The position numbers were made by a program, and so were the translations under genes. Positions 26,795-40,300 of a DNA stretch of 64,000 nucleotides are shown in pieces. The stretch is from assembly GCA_905250125.1 (NCBI GenBank), contig CAJNOL010000176.1, positions 151,045 through 215,044 of the forward strand, in the 5' to 3' direction. Positions within the stretch are counted from its first letter, which is position 1; each line of letters starts with the position of its first letter. The notes under the pieces are model-generated. The model made no database searches. It had not been told where the DNA came from and saw only the letters and a list, made by a program, of their open reading frames with translations. Origin of the DNA: Rotaria sordida. Taxonomy: Eukaryota; Rotifera; Eurotatoria; Philodinida; Philodinidae.

Positions 26795-27098
26795 GCAACA
26801 AACATACACAACTCATTCTTTAACATTATCCTCATTGACATCAACAAGTTCGTCATCTACTACAAGTGATGAGTCAATTCGACGAGTAACTGTATCAACT
26901 AAACAACCAGTTGAATTATCATCTTCAAAACAGCAACAAACAAAAGGTAGTTTACCATTTAAATATTCCTCAGATTTTGTTCCAGGTAATGAAAAACAAA
27001 AATTACAAAAATCCAATAGACGAGATACACATCTTAAATCTGATGATGTTTTCTTTGTTAAAATGGCTCAACAATCTCAGCCAGCGTCAAAAAAATAA
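26217..27098 (+). CDS. Gln/Ser/Tyr-rich protein with polyQ, unknown
   Basis: A single open frame of 293 aa, starting at the first ATG after a long stop-rich stretch; CTGTAG at 26184-26189 could be the acceptor of a 5'UTR intron or of a trans-splice. The N-terminus is Pro/Met/Gln-rich (MAQAMQALMTGNPLPPN, EQAQQMFPQLMMNYV), the middle is Tyr/Asn/Gln-rich, and a polyglutamine run of about 14 residues occupies 26761-26802, followed by Ser/Thr-rich sequence and a basic tail ending in KK. Most of the protein looks disordered and prion-like. No folded domain, signal peptide or membrane segment is seen. AATAAA lies shortly after the stop (about 27183). Function unknown. Confidence 0.7.
26763..26802 (+). 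repeat. CAA-repeat tract (polyQ)
   Basis: Near-pure CAA codons with a single CAG interruption, in frame in the gene at 26217; length polymorphism would change the glutamine run. Confidence 0.9.
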
Positions 27099-27455
27099 TT
27101 CCAGCAATAATAATAATAATAACAACAATAAGAACAAAAAAAAAAAGGAAGAAAAATTAATTTTTCTTTCTTTTTTATTTTAATAATAAAACTTTTTATT
27201 GCTTTTTTTTCTTAATTAAATAATTTTTGCATTGTCTCTTTTTATTCTTGACTATATATATTTTCAAAATCTTTAAATAGAAATAGATATATATATATGT
27301 TGATAAAGAGTCACCAGGAACTTAAAATAATCATCATCTGACACATTTTGTACAGAAAGAAAAAAAAAAAAAGAAAAGAAAACAAACATCATACATATTT
27401 TTGACTGTCTTTTTTTTGTGATTTTTAGAATCATATTATTTTTTTTTTCATTTGT
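27099..27455. other. Shared 3' region of two convergent genes
   Basis: 357 bp of 3' sequence between the stop codons of the polyQ gene and the beta-trefoil gene. It contains an (AAT)n run at about 27106-27130, AATAAA near 27183, and long A/T homopolymers. The two 3'UTRs may overlap. Confidence 0.5.
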
Positions 27456-28188
27456 TTATCGAAAATATTCAGCAGGAATGATGATAGTCGGTTGTTGATT
27501 TGTACGATCAACAATTGGATGAAGACGAAAATGTTGAGTAGATGGTTCAAAATTATTATATTTCTTTTGAGGAAATTGAAGAAGACGGGCATTAGTACTT
27601 TGACTTCCACCATCAATATCAAGTACCATACGTGTATGTTTTAGAAATATAGTAAAATCATCAGATTGATTACTCGATCGTTCAAAATTAACTGTTTGAT
27701 ATGGTGTACGAACACCCATAGAACGACAAAGAACAATTGGAGCGCACGGTGAAGGTGAACCACTTTCAGGAAAAAAAAAATTTATATTAATATATATATA
27801 TATATATAGATGTATATTAAATATTTAATTACTTATGCACGGTTAAAATAAGACCAGTTAAATGATGTCGAATAATATAATCACGATAGCCAATATGTTG
27901 AATTTCAAATACTTGTGTTTCACCTTCATTCTATAAATTAATTTTCATAATATATAAGAAATGAATATATATATTTATATAAATACAAACATGTACATTC
28001 TGATCTTGTTGTACTAATGTTGAACGTTCAGGTGTAAATGTTATAAATTTACCTGAATGAATAACTTCAATTAAATATAAACCATCAGGTATACGTTCAC
28101 TCTATTTAACAAAATAAAATTTTAAATACAAAAAAAGAAAAAAAGAAATTTATAAAAATCTTACCGCGAGATACCACTGATCGTGCAT
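27456..28188 (-). CDS. Beta-trefoil (ricin-B-like) lectin-type protein
   Basis: Four exons (28188-28165, 28101-27991, 27930-27833, 27762-27456) join in phase into 179 aa. Three similar strands-and-turn units are visible: DGLYLIEVIHSGKFITF, then YRDYIIRHHLTGLILTVHNG, then TRMVLDIDGGSQSTNARLLQ followed by a conserved-looking QHFRLHPI. The 'LDI.GGS....A.LLQ...Q.F.L' pattern is that of ricin-B-type beta-trefoil repeats, implying carbohydrate or ligand binding. There is no signal peptide from this start, so it would be cytosolic. The start is uncertain: the first exon's frame stays open upstream (to a stop near 28320) without another Met, so an earlier exon may exist. Convergent with the polyQ gene. 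Confidence 0.6.
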
Positions 28189-30439
28189 GGTATAAACGAT
28201 GCTTTTCTTTTTATTTTTACTTGAATGATTTGTTTTTGGTATACGTTTAGAGCAATGTATTTCTACTGTTGCGTATTTATTTTTGTTGTTGTTGCTGCTG
28301 CTGCGAGTGTTGTCGACAAGCTATAGCGTGCAGAACGGCGAAGAATGAATCGCTCTCGTAATGATCGTGGCAAACAGGCAGCACACTCAGCTACGTTCAC
28401 ATCATCATCATCATTGACAACGATGGTCGGAAAAAAAGAATGATGAGAAAGTGCAAAACAAGACGCAAAAAAAACACGTGTGTTTATGTGACGAAATAAA
28501 AACTAAAGTAAATTGAAGTCTTATGACAACACCTAAGATAATCACACGAATAAATATACAAATAGAGACTTTGTAATTTAAATTTATATAAGAACTAAAA
28601 AGAAAAAGAAAAAAAACAACAGGAGAATGAATTGAAATAAATTTTATATGAAGAAGAAAAAAAACAAGAAATCTATAACATAATATATATAGATATATAT
28701 CATATGTTTTTACGTATATAGAAATTCATTGATCATACACATATTATTCTCAAGTTAACTTGTTTTCTTGTCCTCTATTATCTCAAGGATCCAGTAACTA
28801 TAAATGAATCATCATAAATAGCTGATCTTATGCGTACTATACTATATTTCTCTTTTTCTTTATCGACAACAGCACGCGACTCGCTGATGACGATAAACTT
28901 TCTTTTTTTCGTCTTGTATTCTCATGGAAGAAAGAAGAGAAAAGAGAAATAAAGAAACAAGAAATTCTATACCAATCATAATACTATTGACTTACCTTGA
29001 AATGTGCGCGGGTTTTTATTATATTTCAATTACTATCTGTTAGTATATGACATGTTCATTTATTTTATTATGTTGTTAACAGTTTGTCAAGTATTGATCA
29101 CAAGACCATTACTAGATACAGAGCTGTTTCGCGGTCACCATGATTGGAGGAGATGCTTGACAACTCAGAAGCCCGATAGATAGATTTTTGAGGAGAAGTC
29201 AAGCTTTTTTTTTTGAAAGTTGGTGACCAATGGAAAAGAATAAAACGCTGGAACTCCGCTGATGAAAAACAAAAAACTTTTTAGATAGAGGAAAAGAGGT
29301 CACTTCTTTGTTCGAGACATAAGATTATCATACATTACTGTTTCGATTTGTTAATTGAGTTAGAAATCTCAGCTCCGATGAAATCTTTCTAAATCAATAT
29401 GATAAGAACGGTTTTTATATGTAAAAAGTCTATCATTTACAAATATTTGTTCGTATTCAAATCGAAAAGATTTATTTTTATTGTCATATATGAATTGAAA
29501 GAATAATTTTAATAAGTAGATATTTTAATAATATCAATGTTAGAATGAGATTTTATAAAAAAAAGAAAAGATATGACATGTTTGATAGTTATTATCCACA
29601 TATGTGAGTGAACCGTTTTTACATATGGAATATTAATAGAACATTAACTTGACATTGATTTATCATAAATATTTTAATATCTTGTATCAATTGAATTAAT
29701 TGCAAAGGTATTTATCTTTTGATAATTAATTGAAATACATTGTATTCAATATCATAAACAATGAAAATATTTCGAACAGTAAACTATTTTCTAGTCTTGA
29801 TTTCTTAAAATGTAATGTAAAACATTTCCGGTAATAAATATATTACATATCAAATTTCTATTAATTCTGAGTCATCAACAATGAAATTATCATGCATTCT
29901 ATATAATAATTCAATTGAAAATAGCGTTCGACATCAATTTTGATAGATTCAATTGAAATATCTTGAAATCCGTTGTCTATATTTATTCGTATGCTATGTC
30001 TGTATTTGCTTGAGTTATTAGTATGCTTAACTAAATCATCGATAGATACATATATATATATATATAGATTATTTCGCCAATAAAATCAATAAGAAAAATA
30101 AATTTCTATTGCGAGATTGCAATAGAATATATTAACAATAACTAAATCAAAGAAAAATAAAAAGTTCTTTCAATTGACTAAACAATGATGACTCATTTAG
30201 AATAATATATTATTAAGACATACAACCAAATATGTAATCATATGTATACAAATAATTACCTGCTGTGAGATGCATAATAATGCCTTTGAATTTATTCCTA
30301 TTTACAAAAGCTATCTTTGAATAATATATGGGAACTAACTATTTAAATACATAAATATTTTAGTTATAAACAAAAGAACAGACTTTTCAAAGCTGATTTT
30401 TATAAAATATCTTCAGCAATGAATGTTAAATTCGACTAC

Positions 30440-30745
30440 GTATAATAAAACTTGTTAGCATAATCGCGGCAGGATTAAAATATGAAACATGATGTAACTA
30501 TTCTTGGTGATCACAGAAAGATTGTTTTATTATATCTATTTTGGGACATATTTCTTCGCCATTCTTTTACTTAATCATTGAGAAATGTCATAGAGAAGTA
30601 GTTTCGTATGTTATAATGAGATGTTATTGATATACACTCTTTGATATGTCTGCCATGGTCTGTAAGGAGAAGAAAGGAAGGTGCAAATTTCTACGCTATA
30701 TACTTGAAAACCTCTTTTAGATCGTGTTACAGAAAAAGTTGATCA
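30440..30745 (+). repeat. Dispersed repeat family, copy 2
   Basis: Matches copy 1 (9800-10345, reversed) and copy 3 (60790-61090): TTGTTAGC start, TTAAAATATGAAACATGATG, GATTGTTTTATTATATCTAT, TTCTTTTACTTAATC, GATGTTATTGATATACACTC and TTTTAGATCGTGTTACAG in the same order. It ends just before foldback element B. Confidence 0.75.
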
Positions 30746-30784
30746 TTTATAAGCACTACTGAATTATAAATAAAAAGAAAAGTC

Positions 30785-31390
30785 ATATATACCAGATGGC
30801 ACAAAAGTCACTTTACCGAAGAAAAAAACTTTGAACATCTCAGCCATATTTTGACGAATAAGTTAATTCTTTTACCACTGATAAACAAGTATTCATAGAT
30901 CATATTTTGTAAGAAAAACATTTAATAAACACTACTTTGATGTGTCATCCTTAACTTCAATAAAAAAACATTGTAACTTTTCGCGAGTTATGAAAAAGCA
31001 ATAGAATTGTTCTACTGATCACAAGTAAACTATACGTCATTTTTTTTTGTATTACTTCTCTAGACTATTGTCGTTTGATGTGAAATCGATATCACAGATA
31101 CATATCTTGTTACTCACTGTATCCCGAAAGTTCTCGCTACAAAACAATAAGAACTTACTGAAAAACTTGCAATATGATTTTTCCATAACTTATGAAGAAG
31201 TTACAGTTTTTTATTGAAGTTAACGATGATACTTCAAAATAGTGTTTGTCAATGTTTTTTTCTTATAAATATGATCTATGAGCATTCCTTTATCAATGGT
31301 AAAATATCTCAGTCCTCTTGGTCAAAATATAGCGGAAATATTCAGATATTGTCTTTGGTAAAGTGACTTTTGGATGACTCTATATATAAG
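30785..31390. mobile_element. Foldback element B
   Basis: Arms of about 220-230 bp at roughly 30795-31015 and 31155-31385 are imperfect reverse complements: AAAAGTCACTTTACCGAAG at 30805 faces CTTTGGTAAAGTGACTTTT near 31352; CATAGATCATATTTTGTAAG at 30894 faces TTATAAATATGATCTATGAG near 31263; TTAACTTCAATAAAAAA at 30951 faces its complement at 31206. The loop is about 140 bp with no coding potential. Confidence 0.85.
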
Positions 31391-33159
31391 ATGAAAGATA
31401 ATGTTTTGAAACACATTGCATAGAAATGAAAAATCCTTAGTTCTTTCTCTGTTTAGTGTTATACAGAATTTAAAAGTTTCTCTAGTCTTGTCTACTCTAA
31501 ATCTTTTTTATTGCAGGAAACTATGCTAAGTTTGCTAAAAATCTTTTATATTTGATAGTTTATCAAAAGTATTACTAAGAGAAAATAAAATATAGTTTAT
31601 ATTGACGAAAAAAATTTTATTTATTTTTTTAATTAAAATTTTTTTGTCTATTAGATTATCTTCAATTGTTAGCTTATCATCTTTTTCTAATGGAATGTAT
31701 TTATTGATATGATCGTAAATAAAAAATACTGAATGAAATGAAACGATCGAATAAATTTCATTAATAAACTATTATTTCTTAACTTGTTTTTTTTATAATT
31801 CAAATTCTCCGTTGGCATAAACGTTTACAGAAAAAGAACTAAATTACTGTAATTTTCAATTTCAATTATTTTGTTTTGTACATAATTGATTAAAATGTTA
31901 TGTATTAGATTTTTTGTTTGCTTATTTATCTATGTATTTACATAATGTTCTCTTACTATAATTGATTCTTATCATTGTTAGAATAATACTGCTTGCATAA
32001 ACATACAAGCATTATTATGTATGCTATGAAATATTCTCTCTATTGCATTTTTTTTTTCTCTTTATTTGCTGAATATTTATCATTCATTCATTCATCAAAA
32101 TTACAGGAAATTATAGAACAGAAATAATGTTTCGATATGAATAATGTAAAGAAAATTAAATAATTACAAGTACGATAGACATAGTTTTTTTATGAGAGTG
32201 GAAATGAGTAAATAATTCACTTTATAGATTTATTATATTCTTCTCATATTACAATTCTTTAGTTTATTCTATTGATAAAACTTTTGTTACTCACTTATGT
32301 TCAATATGGTGCACACTCACATTTTTACTTGTTCTTTTTCTTTTTATTGAATCAAACATTTCTTGCATAAGAATTTTGACATATGAAGGACAATCATCGA
32401 TCATTGCGATGAATATTTGTGAATCAGTGCATTATTTCGTAGCTACAGAAATGCAGCTGTTGTTTCATTTATACCATTATTGATGATCGATTAGATATTT
32501 TAAACGTACTGTAACGTTTGTTTGAGAAATGTAGAATAATGACAAGAGTTATGCAAGCCAATAGATTTGACAGACGAAATGTTACATATGTGTGTCGAAC
32601 AATTTCATCATCTTGAATAGATCTTCGATATCTGTAAAGGATATGCGAGAACATATAATGTTTATTTTAAAATAAATGCAATTTGTATTACAAAGTTTTT
32701 ATCTACTTTGCTGGATTTCAAAATTTTTTTTATTCATTTTGTCAACATAGTTCATTGTAAAACTTAATTTCATGACAATTATCATTTATACCAAAAGAAA
32801 AAATCTGTTTAAAACAAATAAACTTCTATCAATCTTATAAATTCGTAACATGAGTGAATTCTATCATGAAAAAGCAATTGTGATCAGTGCGGTATATCAT
32901 ACATTCGTTAGCAATTTTTTTTAAAACAGTCACAGACAAAGATCGGTTAAATTTTTATGATTCAAAGTGAACTAAATAAAACTACGTAGAGTATTGGATA
33001 AAAGAAAGTCATAGTTGAAAAGTATTACATTTTATTAAATAGTTTACAAAATTATTTGCTTTAATATAAAAATTGGGCGTCAGGTTCCTACCTTTACGAT
33101 TGCAAAGAACTACGTCACACATATGGATATCATATTAACATAAGTATTAAAAGTAATTC

Positions 33160-34090
33160 AAATACATTCGTAATATTTGGCATTAGAATCAATTAATGAT
33201 AAGGTATTAGCATTGTTTTTAGTTCGAACATATCTGTTACCCAAGACTAAATCTCGAAGAATTCAAATTCAAAAGTTCCTTAATAACAAAATACTTTTGT
33301 TCTATTATGAGAAAATGACTTTTACAAGGGAAGTCCTTCAACTGTCTAATCACTTTTGAGTCTAGACAATGTGCATTATGTAGATGCAAATGAGCTTTTG
33401 AAAACCTTGAAAAGAGTTCATGTCTTTAGCTTATTGCTGCGGAGATACTGCACTTTCAAGGTAGTTTTTTAATCAATACCGTGATTCAGAAAAACTGATC
33501 TTCGAATTTCCACTTGAAACTTTGTATAGAGACAGACCTTAACGAGAATAATTTTTTTATGAATGTTTTACATCTTATCATTGTTGCTATCCTAAGGTAC
33601 AACTATGGTAATAACATGTCTTTTACATCAATTATATAAACTAGCAGATTTGATGTTCTTATTTCAGGATAGAAGTAAACCAAAAGATCTGAAACTTTCA
33701 CAATAAACTACTCTTGTTAAAGCTTATCTCTATGCAAAGTTTAAAGTCGATTATTCAAAAATCAGCTTTTCTGAACTACGGCAATAATTAAAAAAATACC
33801 ATAAAAGTGCAGTATCTTTGCAGTAATAAGCTAAGGACACGAATTCTTTTCAAAATTTTCATGGCTCATTTGCATCTACATAACGAACATAGTTTAGACT
33901 CAAAAATGATTTGATAGTTGAAGAACTTTCCTCATCAGTAACAGAACAAAAACGTCCTATTACTGAGAACTTTTGAGTTTGAATTCTGAGAGATTTAGTC
34001 TGAGGTAAGAGATATATTAGAATTAAAAATAATACTAATACCTTATCATTAATTAATTGTAATATCAAAAAAATACCAATATATTAAAGT
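33160..34090. mobile_element. Foldback element C (family 1, copy 1)
   Basis: Arms of about 380 bp at roughly 33165-33550 and 33708-34085 are imperfect reverse complements: TTAATGATAAGGTATTAGCA at 33194 faces its near-complement at about 34040; GACTAAATCTCGAAGAATTC at 33245 faces a match near 33985; GCATTATGTAGATGCAAATG at 33371 faces CATTTGCATCTACATAACGA near 33870. The inner halves of the arms are clearly related to those of the element at 52207, so the two are one family. No transposase is present. Confidence 0.85.
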
Positions 34091-37000
34091 TGATTTTTAT
34101 ATTAATGTCTAAGTGTTAGAATTAATATTAATTAATGCTAATACTAATTTCAATACGGAATTCGCAATCAAGAAAATAAGTTCAACATATGCACTCACCT
34201 TAAAAAATATTTCAGATATGCTGATTTTATTCAGCTTCGAATAGTGATCGTCAATAAAAATCAATGTATTCGTAAAGATCCGATTATTTCTATTTGTAGA
34301 GAAATAATGTTAATGTGTATTAGTACAAAATTAATTGTATCAGTTAATCAAAACTAATTCTAGTTAATAATATAAACTAAATATATATTATTTATGAGAA
34401 TATCTCTTTTGTGCCTGTTTCAAACATACTGTTATAGTTCATTGTCAGTCACATATTAGTAATATAATATGTCAATATCTGTATTTAGAAGTATAATCCG
34501 CTGCTAGCGTCACGACAACAAAATAGATATGAAGTTTTTAAAAATTTTCGACTCTTCAAATCAGTTTTTGAAGATGCTACCGTTTGATTTCTTGTCAATA
34601 AATTCTCTATCCTTGTTTTCTTTCTGTTTTATTTGAAAATTTCTCGAAATAGAAAATTTTAAAAAATTCATCAAAAAATTTTCAGCCGCTACTGCTGATC
34701 AATGTAGCAGTTTACATCTCTGTCTGTAATTGATCTTTTATTAAAAGATCTATAATGACTAGGTAACTTTACTATTCAGATTAAATAATTGACTGATAGA
34801 AATAGCTCTATAATATGATAATGAGTGCGATCAAGTTAACAACTTAATCGTTCTTATATCATGATTAATCGAAAAACTATGTATATAGTCATTTGATATG
34901 CAAATCTCATCTACATTCAAAATTGAACATTCTTTCAAAATAATTTTGAATGTTGCTTGTGAATCATAAAAATTTAAAAAGATAAACCATATGTGAAGTA
35001 ATTATAACTTTCGTTTGATTTTATTTAGAATGACGAGCAAGTCAAAAGGAAAGTCTCCTAAACTCAAGAAGAAAACATTTGCAAATGAAACGCTTTTCTC
35101 TTGTTCGAAGAAGAAAGTAGTTAATTCTTTTTGGAAATAGAAGTGAAACATTTTCTTTGTTAAACAAGGCTGGTTTTCCTTAAATATTCGAACAAAAAAA
35201 ACTTTCGATTTTTCAGTGAAAATCGATGATTCTCTCTAAAACCTACGGAAAAAGTCTTCCTATATTTATTCTATAAAAAATACCGAAAAATTCACTACAC
35301 ATTGGTCAACAAAAAGTTTCTGGTAGAAAAGACTAGAAACAAGAGAAAATTTAGTAGGAAGAAATCATTCCACTTTTCCTTCCTAATCCTATAATCTAGA
35401 ATAAATTATTTTTCTTATTTTAAAATAGTAAGAAAGTTATTTTCGTTTCATTATGATTTCTCTTTATTTTTTTCTTCTTATGTTCATAGATGATATAATT
35501 TATTACTATTACTTTAAATGAAATATAAAATCATAAAGAAATTGCATATCGATTTTAATATATTCCACTTGATCATTATTACTTCATGAATTTTTTTAGT
35601 ACTTTTTTTTAAATAAATATTGAACAGAATATCATTTTCTTTTTAAATAAAAATTATTTTATACTTTTCAAAGATTTTTCAACTGAAAAAAACAGCATCG
35701 TTTGACAAGCGAATAAATTTTTCGATGGCGTTCACCCTTTATTTTCTATTTTTTCTTTCAGTCAATGATCGATAATGCAAAATGATATGGAGTAAAGGTA
35801 ATTTGTCTTGTGACAACATTACATAAACAATTTCATTTTTGTCTGTACATTACTAAACGAACAATGGAAGATATGTTTTATTCTGGAGACAGAAAAAAGA
35901 TGATGAGAATATGAGTGAGCGAAGGCGTAGACGTTTTTTTTTTTGCTACCATGGTTTTTGCTATGGTCTATTGTATGTAAAGAAGATATTGATTTGTATG
36001 TATCCATAAGTAGTATTGTTAAATCAACAAAAATAGTCTTTCTTTTAATTTAAAGCGAAGGATCATATACATAAAGTAGATTTCAAGTGGGTATGTTTAA
36101 ATTTGCATGTCAAAGCAAATACAGACCACAGAAATAATGTTAAGGTTAATCAAAAGAACTCAATGTTTTTTTTGTACTTCGATAATTTTCTTTTTTTTCA
36201 CAATACAAAAAAGCCCTAATGTGACATTGATTCACAAATTCGTTCAGTATCCGATACTGAAAGAGAATAATAAAGTTTCCACAATGAAAATAGAAACAAT
36301 AAGAACAAAATCAAGTAAAAATAGATTGCATTGCTTTTTTTTCAAGTTTTACTTGATTCTATCAAAGTGTAAAAAGTATTTCTTTCTTAAATTAAAAGAA
36401 ACAATGAACATCAACTTCGAATAATCTATACTGGCTCGTGTACAAATAAAAAAAAATATTCACTAGACTAATTATGCAATACAATAAGCATTGTTGTTGC
36501 TAGCATGTATACTGTCTTACAATACGATTTTCTCAGACATTATTAACAACTTGATTAGAAGACGAGAATTAAATGTACAATTCTTGATAATGAAATATGC
36601 AAGCAAACACTTGAACATCAAAAGAACAAAAAAAAATTATTCTAGAATAACATTAGAGGAGTAATACAAAAGAAATTCTTCATGACATTGAGTAATATGT
36701 TTATAACGTTGATATTTAATATTTGTTATGAGAATAAAAAGATATACATTATATTGATATGCGTATTTGAAAGGTTTTATTCAGAATCAGATTCAAACAA
36801 ACTAATATTATCAACATGCAAGCACGTTTTTTTTTCAATTTTCTTATACTAATTTATTTCTTTTCGACTTTATTCTTTTTTTTTTGCTTCGTTTTCCTGA
36901 TGCATACATATTACTTTCAACAAATAAGAGATGATTGTGATTGAAGTATAGTAGCCGTCGTCATCGACATCATTGTAACTTTGAATTTTTTATTTTCTCT

Positions 37001-37310
37001 CTTTCCTATCTTCGCTCTTCTTTTTCAAGCTAGTTGAAGGTTATCTCATCATCTGCGCACTCCAACGAATGCAAGTTTTTCTTTCTTTTTTTCATAAAGA
37101 CTGTTGCTGTCAATCAATTAAACATAACCACAGTTAGATAGAAAGAAAATGATGTGAGAGAGATTGAACAGTATGAAAGAATTTAAGTTCTATCATTTAA
37201 AAATATGATTAAATTTCTATATTCATATATCATTTGTTTCAGATCTCTTGATTTGATGATCATTTGTTATGTAAAATAAGCAAAAATATTTTAGGAGACT
37301 TTAGATAATC

Positions 37311-40300
37311 ATGGTCATCAAATGGTTTTTAGTTACCATAGTGAGCTCGATATTATGGACTGTAAGTATTGAATTGTAGATTTCTTTTCTTTTCTTTTTT
37401 ATTTAAAAAAGAATCTTTTATGTAGATATGTCTATCCAAAAATGAATGTACTAGTACAATATCTAATACATCAGAAATCATTTTTACATGCTTATCCGAT
37501 GTTATAATCAATGAACTTCCATTATACAATTATACTACTGATGAATTGGCTCAAATAACATCAATTATAGTAAATGGTGTTAATGATACTACTCGAGGTC
37601 CATTTATATCGATTCCTCCAAATATTTGTTTATTATCTAATTTACAGGTTAGCAAAAAAAAATAGTGTTTCCTTAGTGTGTCGAATTAAATGTATTTTAG
37701 AAAATCGATTTTTCACATAATCGTATCAATCAAGTAGATCCAGCGGATGTATTGAGTAAGTGCTTATCTACTGTGACTACATTCGATGTTAGTTATAATA
37801 ATATATCTGAATTTCCATCTGCTATGATTTATAATATGCCAACATTACATAAGCTTTATTTTCAACATAATCAACTTACTAATGTACCTGGCAATGCTTT
37901 TTTTAATTTATCAAATCTAGAAATAATTAATTTTTCATATAATTTTTTAACAAATTTTGAATTATGGGCTTTGCTAGTGAATATAAGTGCAGACTTTAGC
38001 AATAATCAAATTTCTACTATAACAAATACTGCCTTTTATAATATATCTCAATATACATTGTCAGACTCAACAATTTATCTTACTAATAATAGCCCAACTA
38101 TAAATTTAACTGATGCCATATATGAAATGTATAATTCATGTAGTGAAGTTTATTCTTGGCTCAATTCATCAACACCAGATGAAGAATTAACTAAACCAAT
38201 TTTGACTTCGGCTCTGTCATATATTGATTTTGGAACAACTAGAATCAATTGTAGTTGTGATCAATCCTATATTGTACCAATGATTTCTGCGGTTTTTGCT
38301 GATCGTAATCCAGCAGCAACTCCAAGAATACCAATATATAGCGCAAAATGCGTCGATGGTACATTATTTGTTGATAATACCTGTAACTATGATAATCTGA
38401 AAAATTCATCTGTCGACTTTTCAAAAGTTTATCCAAGACAATGCAAAATTTATGAATATGAATCTGGTAATTTGACAACCATTTCAAATATCAGTGTTCC
38501 CACAATAAATGTGGTAAGATATAAGTTTATGAAATTTTACAAATCGTTTTTTTTCCTGTTTGTCAGTAGATTTCATTAATTTTATGATTGTTATTTCAAT
38601 TGTGAATGGTAGAAGATGACGAATAAAAATTTAATAGACAAAAAAAATACGTTTTGTTTGTTTAGCATGAGTTTTATTAAAATTTTTGTAGTAACAAATA
38701 GAGATGTGTAGAGCAAGGTTTTCTCATACTCCATACTTTGACTGAGAGAAATTTGCCAATTGTTATCCTATTCTACAGGATAGACTAACTCGGCATATCT
38801 CTAAAAACAAGCTTTTATTTCCATAGCTGTGTATTATTCGTTTGAATTTATTAATAATATAATAATAAAATTCTATGCATTTTTTTTTCTTTAGTCAGCT
38901 TATCCACACTATGAAACAAAATTAATGAATCCAGGTGCATGTTTCTTTACTTTTTCGAATATGACTACAGTAAGAATTAAATGTACAAAAGATATATCAA
39001 ATTCGTCGACTATTCCGTCCGAATTACTTGCAAGTAATTATTTTTCTAATATTACACATGTTGATTTCGGTCGTTCTATCTCATCATTACCATCGTATAT
39101 TTGTTCATTACCATCACATGATATTGATTTGAGTTTTCAATCATTCACTATACTTAATGATGAAACATTTCCATGTCTTGATTGGTTTCGTTCAGTTAAC
39201 TTAGCTAATAATCAAATGACATTCGTGAATATGAACAATAGTCATTTTACTAATTTAACTTCACTTGATCTTTCATCAAATGAACTTACAAGAATTCCTT
39301 ATTCAATTCTTATATCAACATCAAGTTCTTTACATTTTCTTAATTTAAGAAATAATTCACTTACTTCAATCGATCTTTTTCTTTATACACTTAAAGATAT
39401 TACAATCGATCTTAGAGATAATCCAATCAATATTTCAAGTATTATCAATCCATTAAATGTAACATTATCATTAGTGAATAATACAAATTCAACAATTAAT
39501 ATTATTTTTCCATTATCGATAATTAATAGTACATATATTTTCAATGATGAAACAGCTTTAACTGCTGGTACATGTAATCGTTATGCTGTTCTAGCATATC
39601 GAGATATTCTTCAATCGATCTACAAAAATATTTTACTCGATTGTACATGTGCATCTATAAATTTAAAAGAAATTTTTCTACGAAATCAATCTGATATTCT
39701 TGATGATTTTACTTGTTCAAATGGAGCTTCAGTAGAAAGTTTTTCAACTTTAACAATTTTCTCTTGTGGATCGACTGCTATGAATTTTTCGTCGGGATTA
39801 TGTTTCAATGAATCATTACAGGTATGTTCGATATTCTTAAAGAATCTAAACTAAGAAAAATTAAGTTAAAGAAAACAAAAAAAAAGTTATATAGATTTCC
39901 ATGAAAAGAAATAATTTTATATAGTCAGAATGTTTACTGCGCACATCTAATCATTTAAATGTGTTCTCATTACTTTATTTATGTTTGTCAATTAGTAAGA
40001 ACTAAAGCTTTTCAATGTGTTTTTGTCAATCCTCTTGTCTAACAAAAAAAAAATAAGAAAAACAAAATACTAATATCTTCATTCATCCACAAATATATAT
40101 AATTAATGCACTATCGTTACCAACTATGCTATACGAATAGCAAGGCATGACCATTGTAACTGTGTGTTTGTTTGTTTGTTTCTTTTAATCATTTTACAGA
40201 CATTTTTGGATAACACAACAATACAATCTTTAAGCACTCATGTTCAGTTAACTAGTACTTCTCTAACTATTCTTATAATAAATTCATCATTATCATCAAA

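Larger units (their letters stand above)
28189..37310. other. Nine-kilobase gene desert
   Basis: No supportable gene on either strand. AT-rich sequence with long A/T runs and two large foldback elements (30785-31390 and 33160-34090) plus a second copy of the dispersed repeat (30440-30745), listed separately. Open frames at 32469, 33177, 33859, 35819 and 36107 are short, low in codon structure, and several fall inside the foldback arms. Confidence 0.6.
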
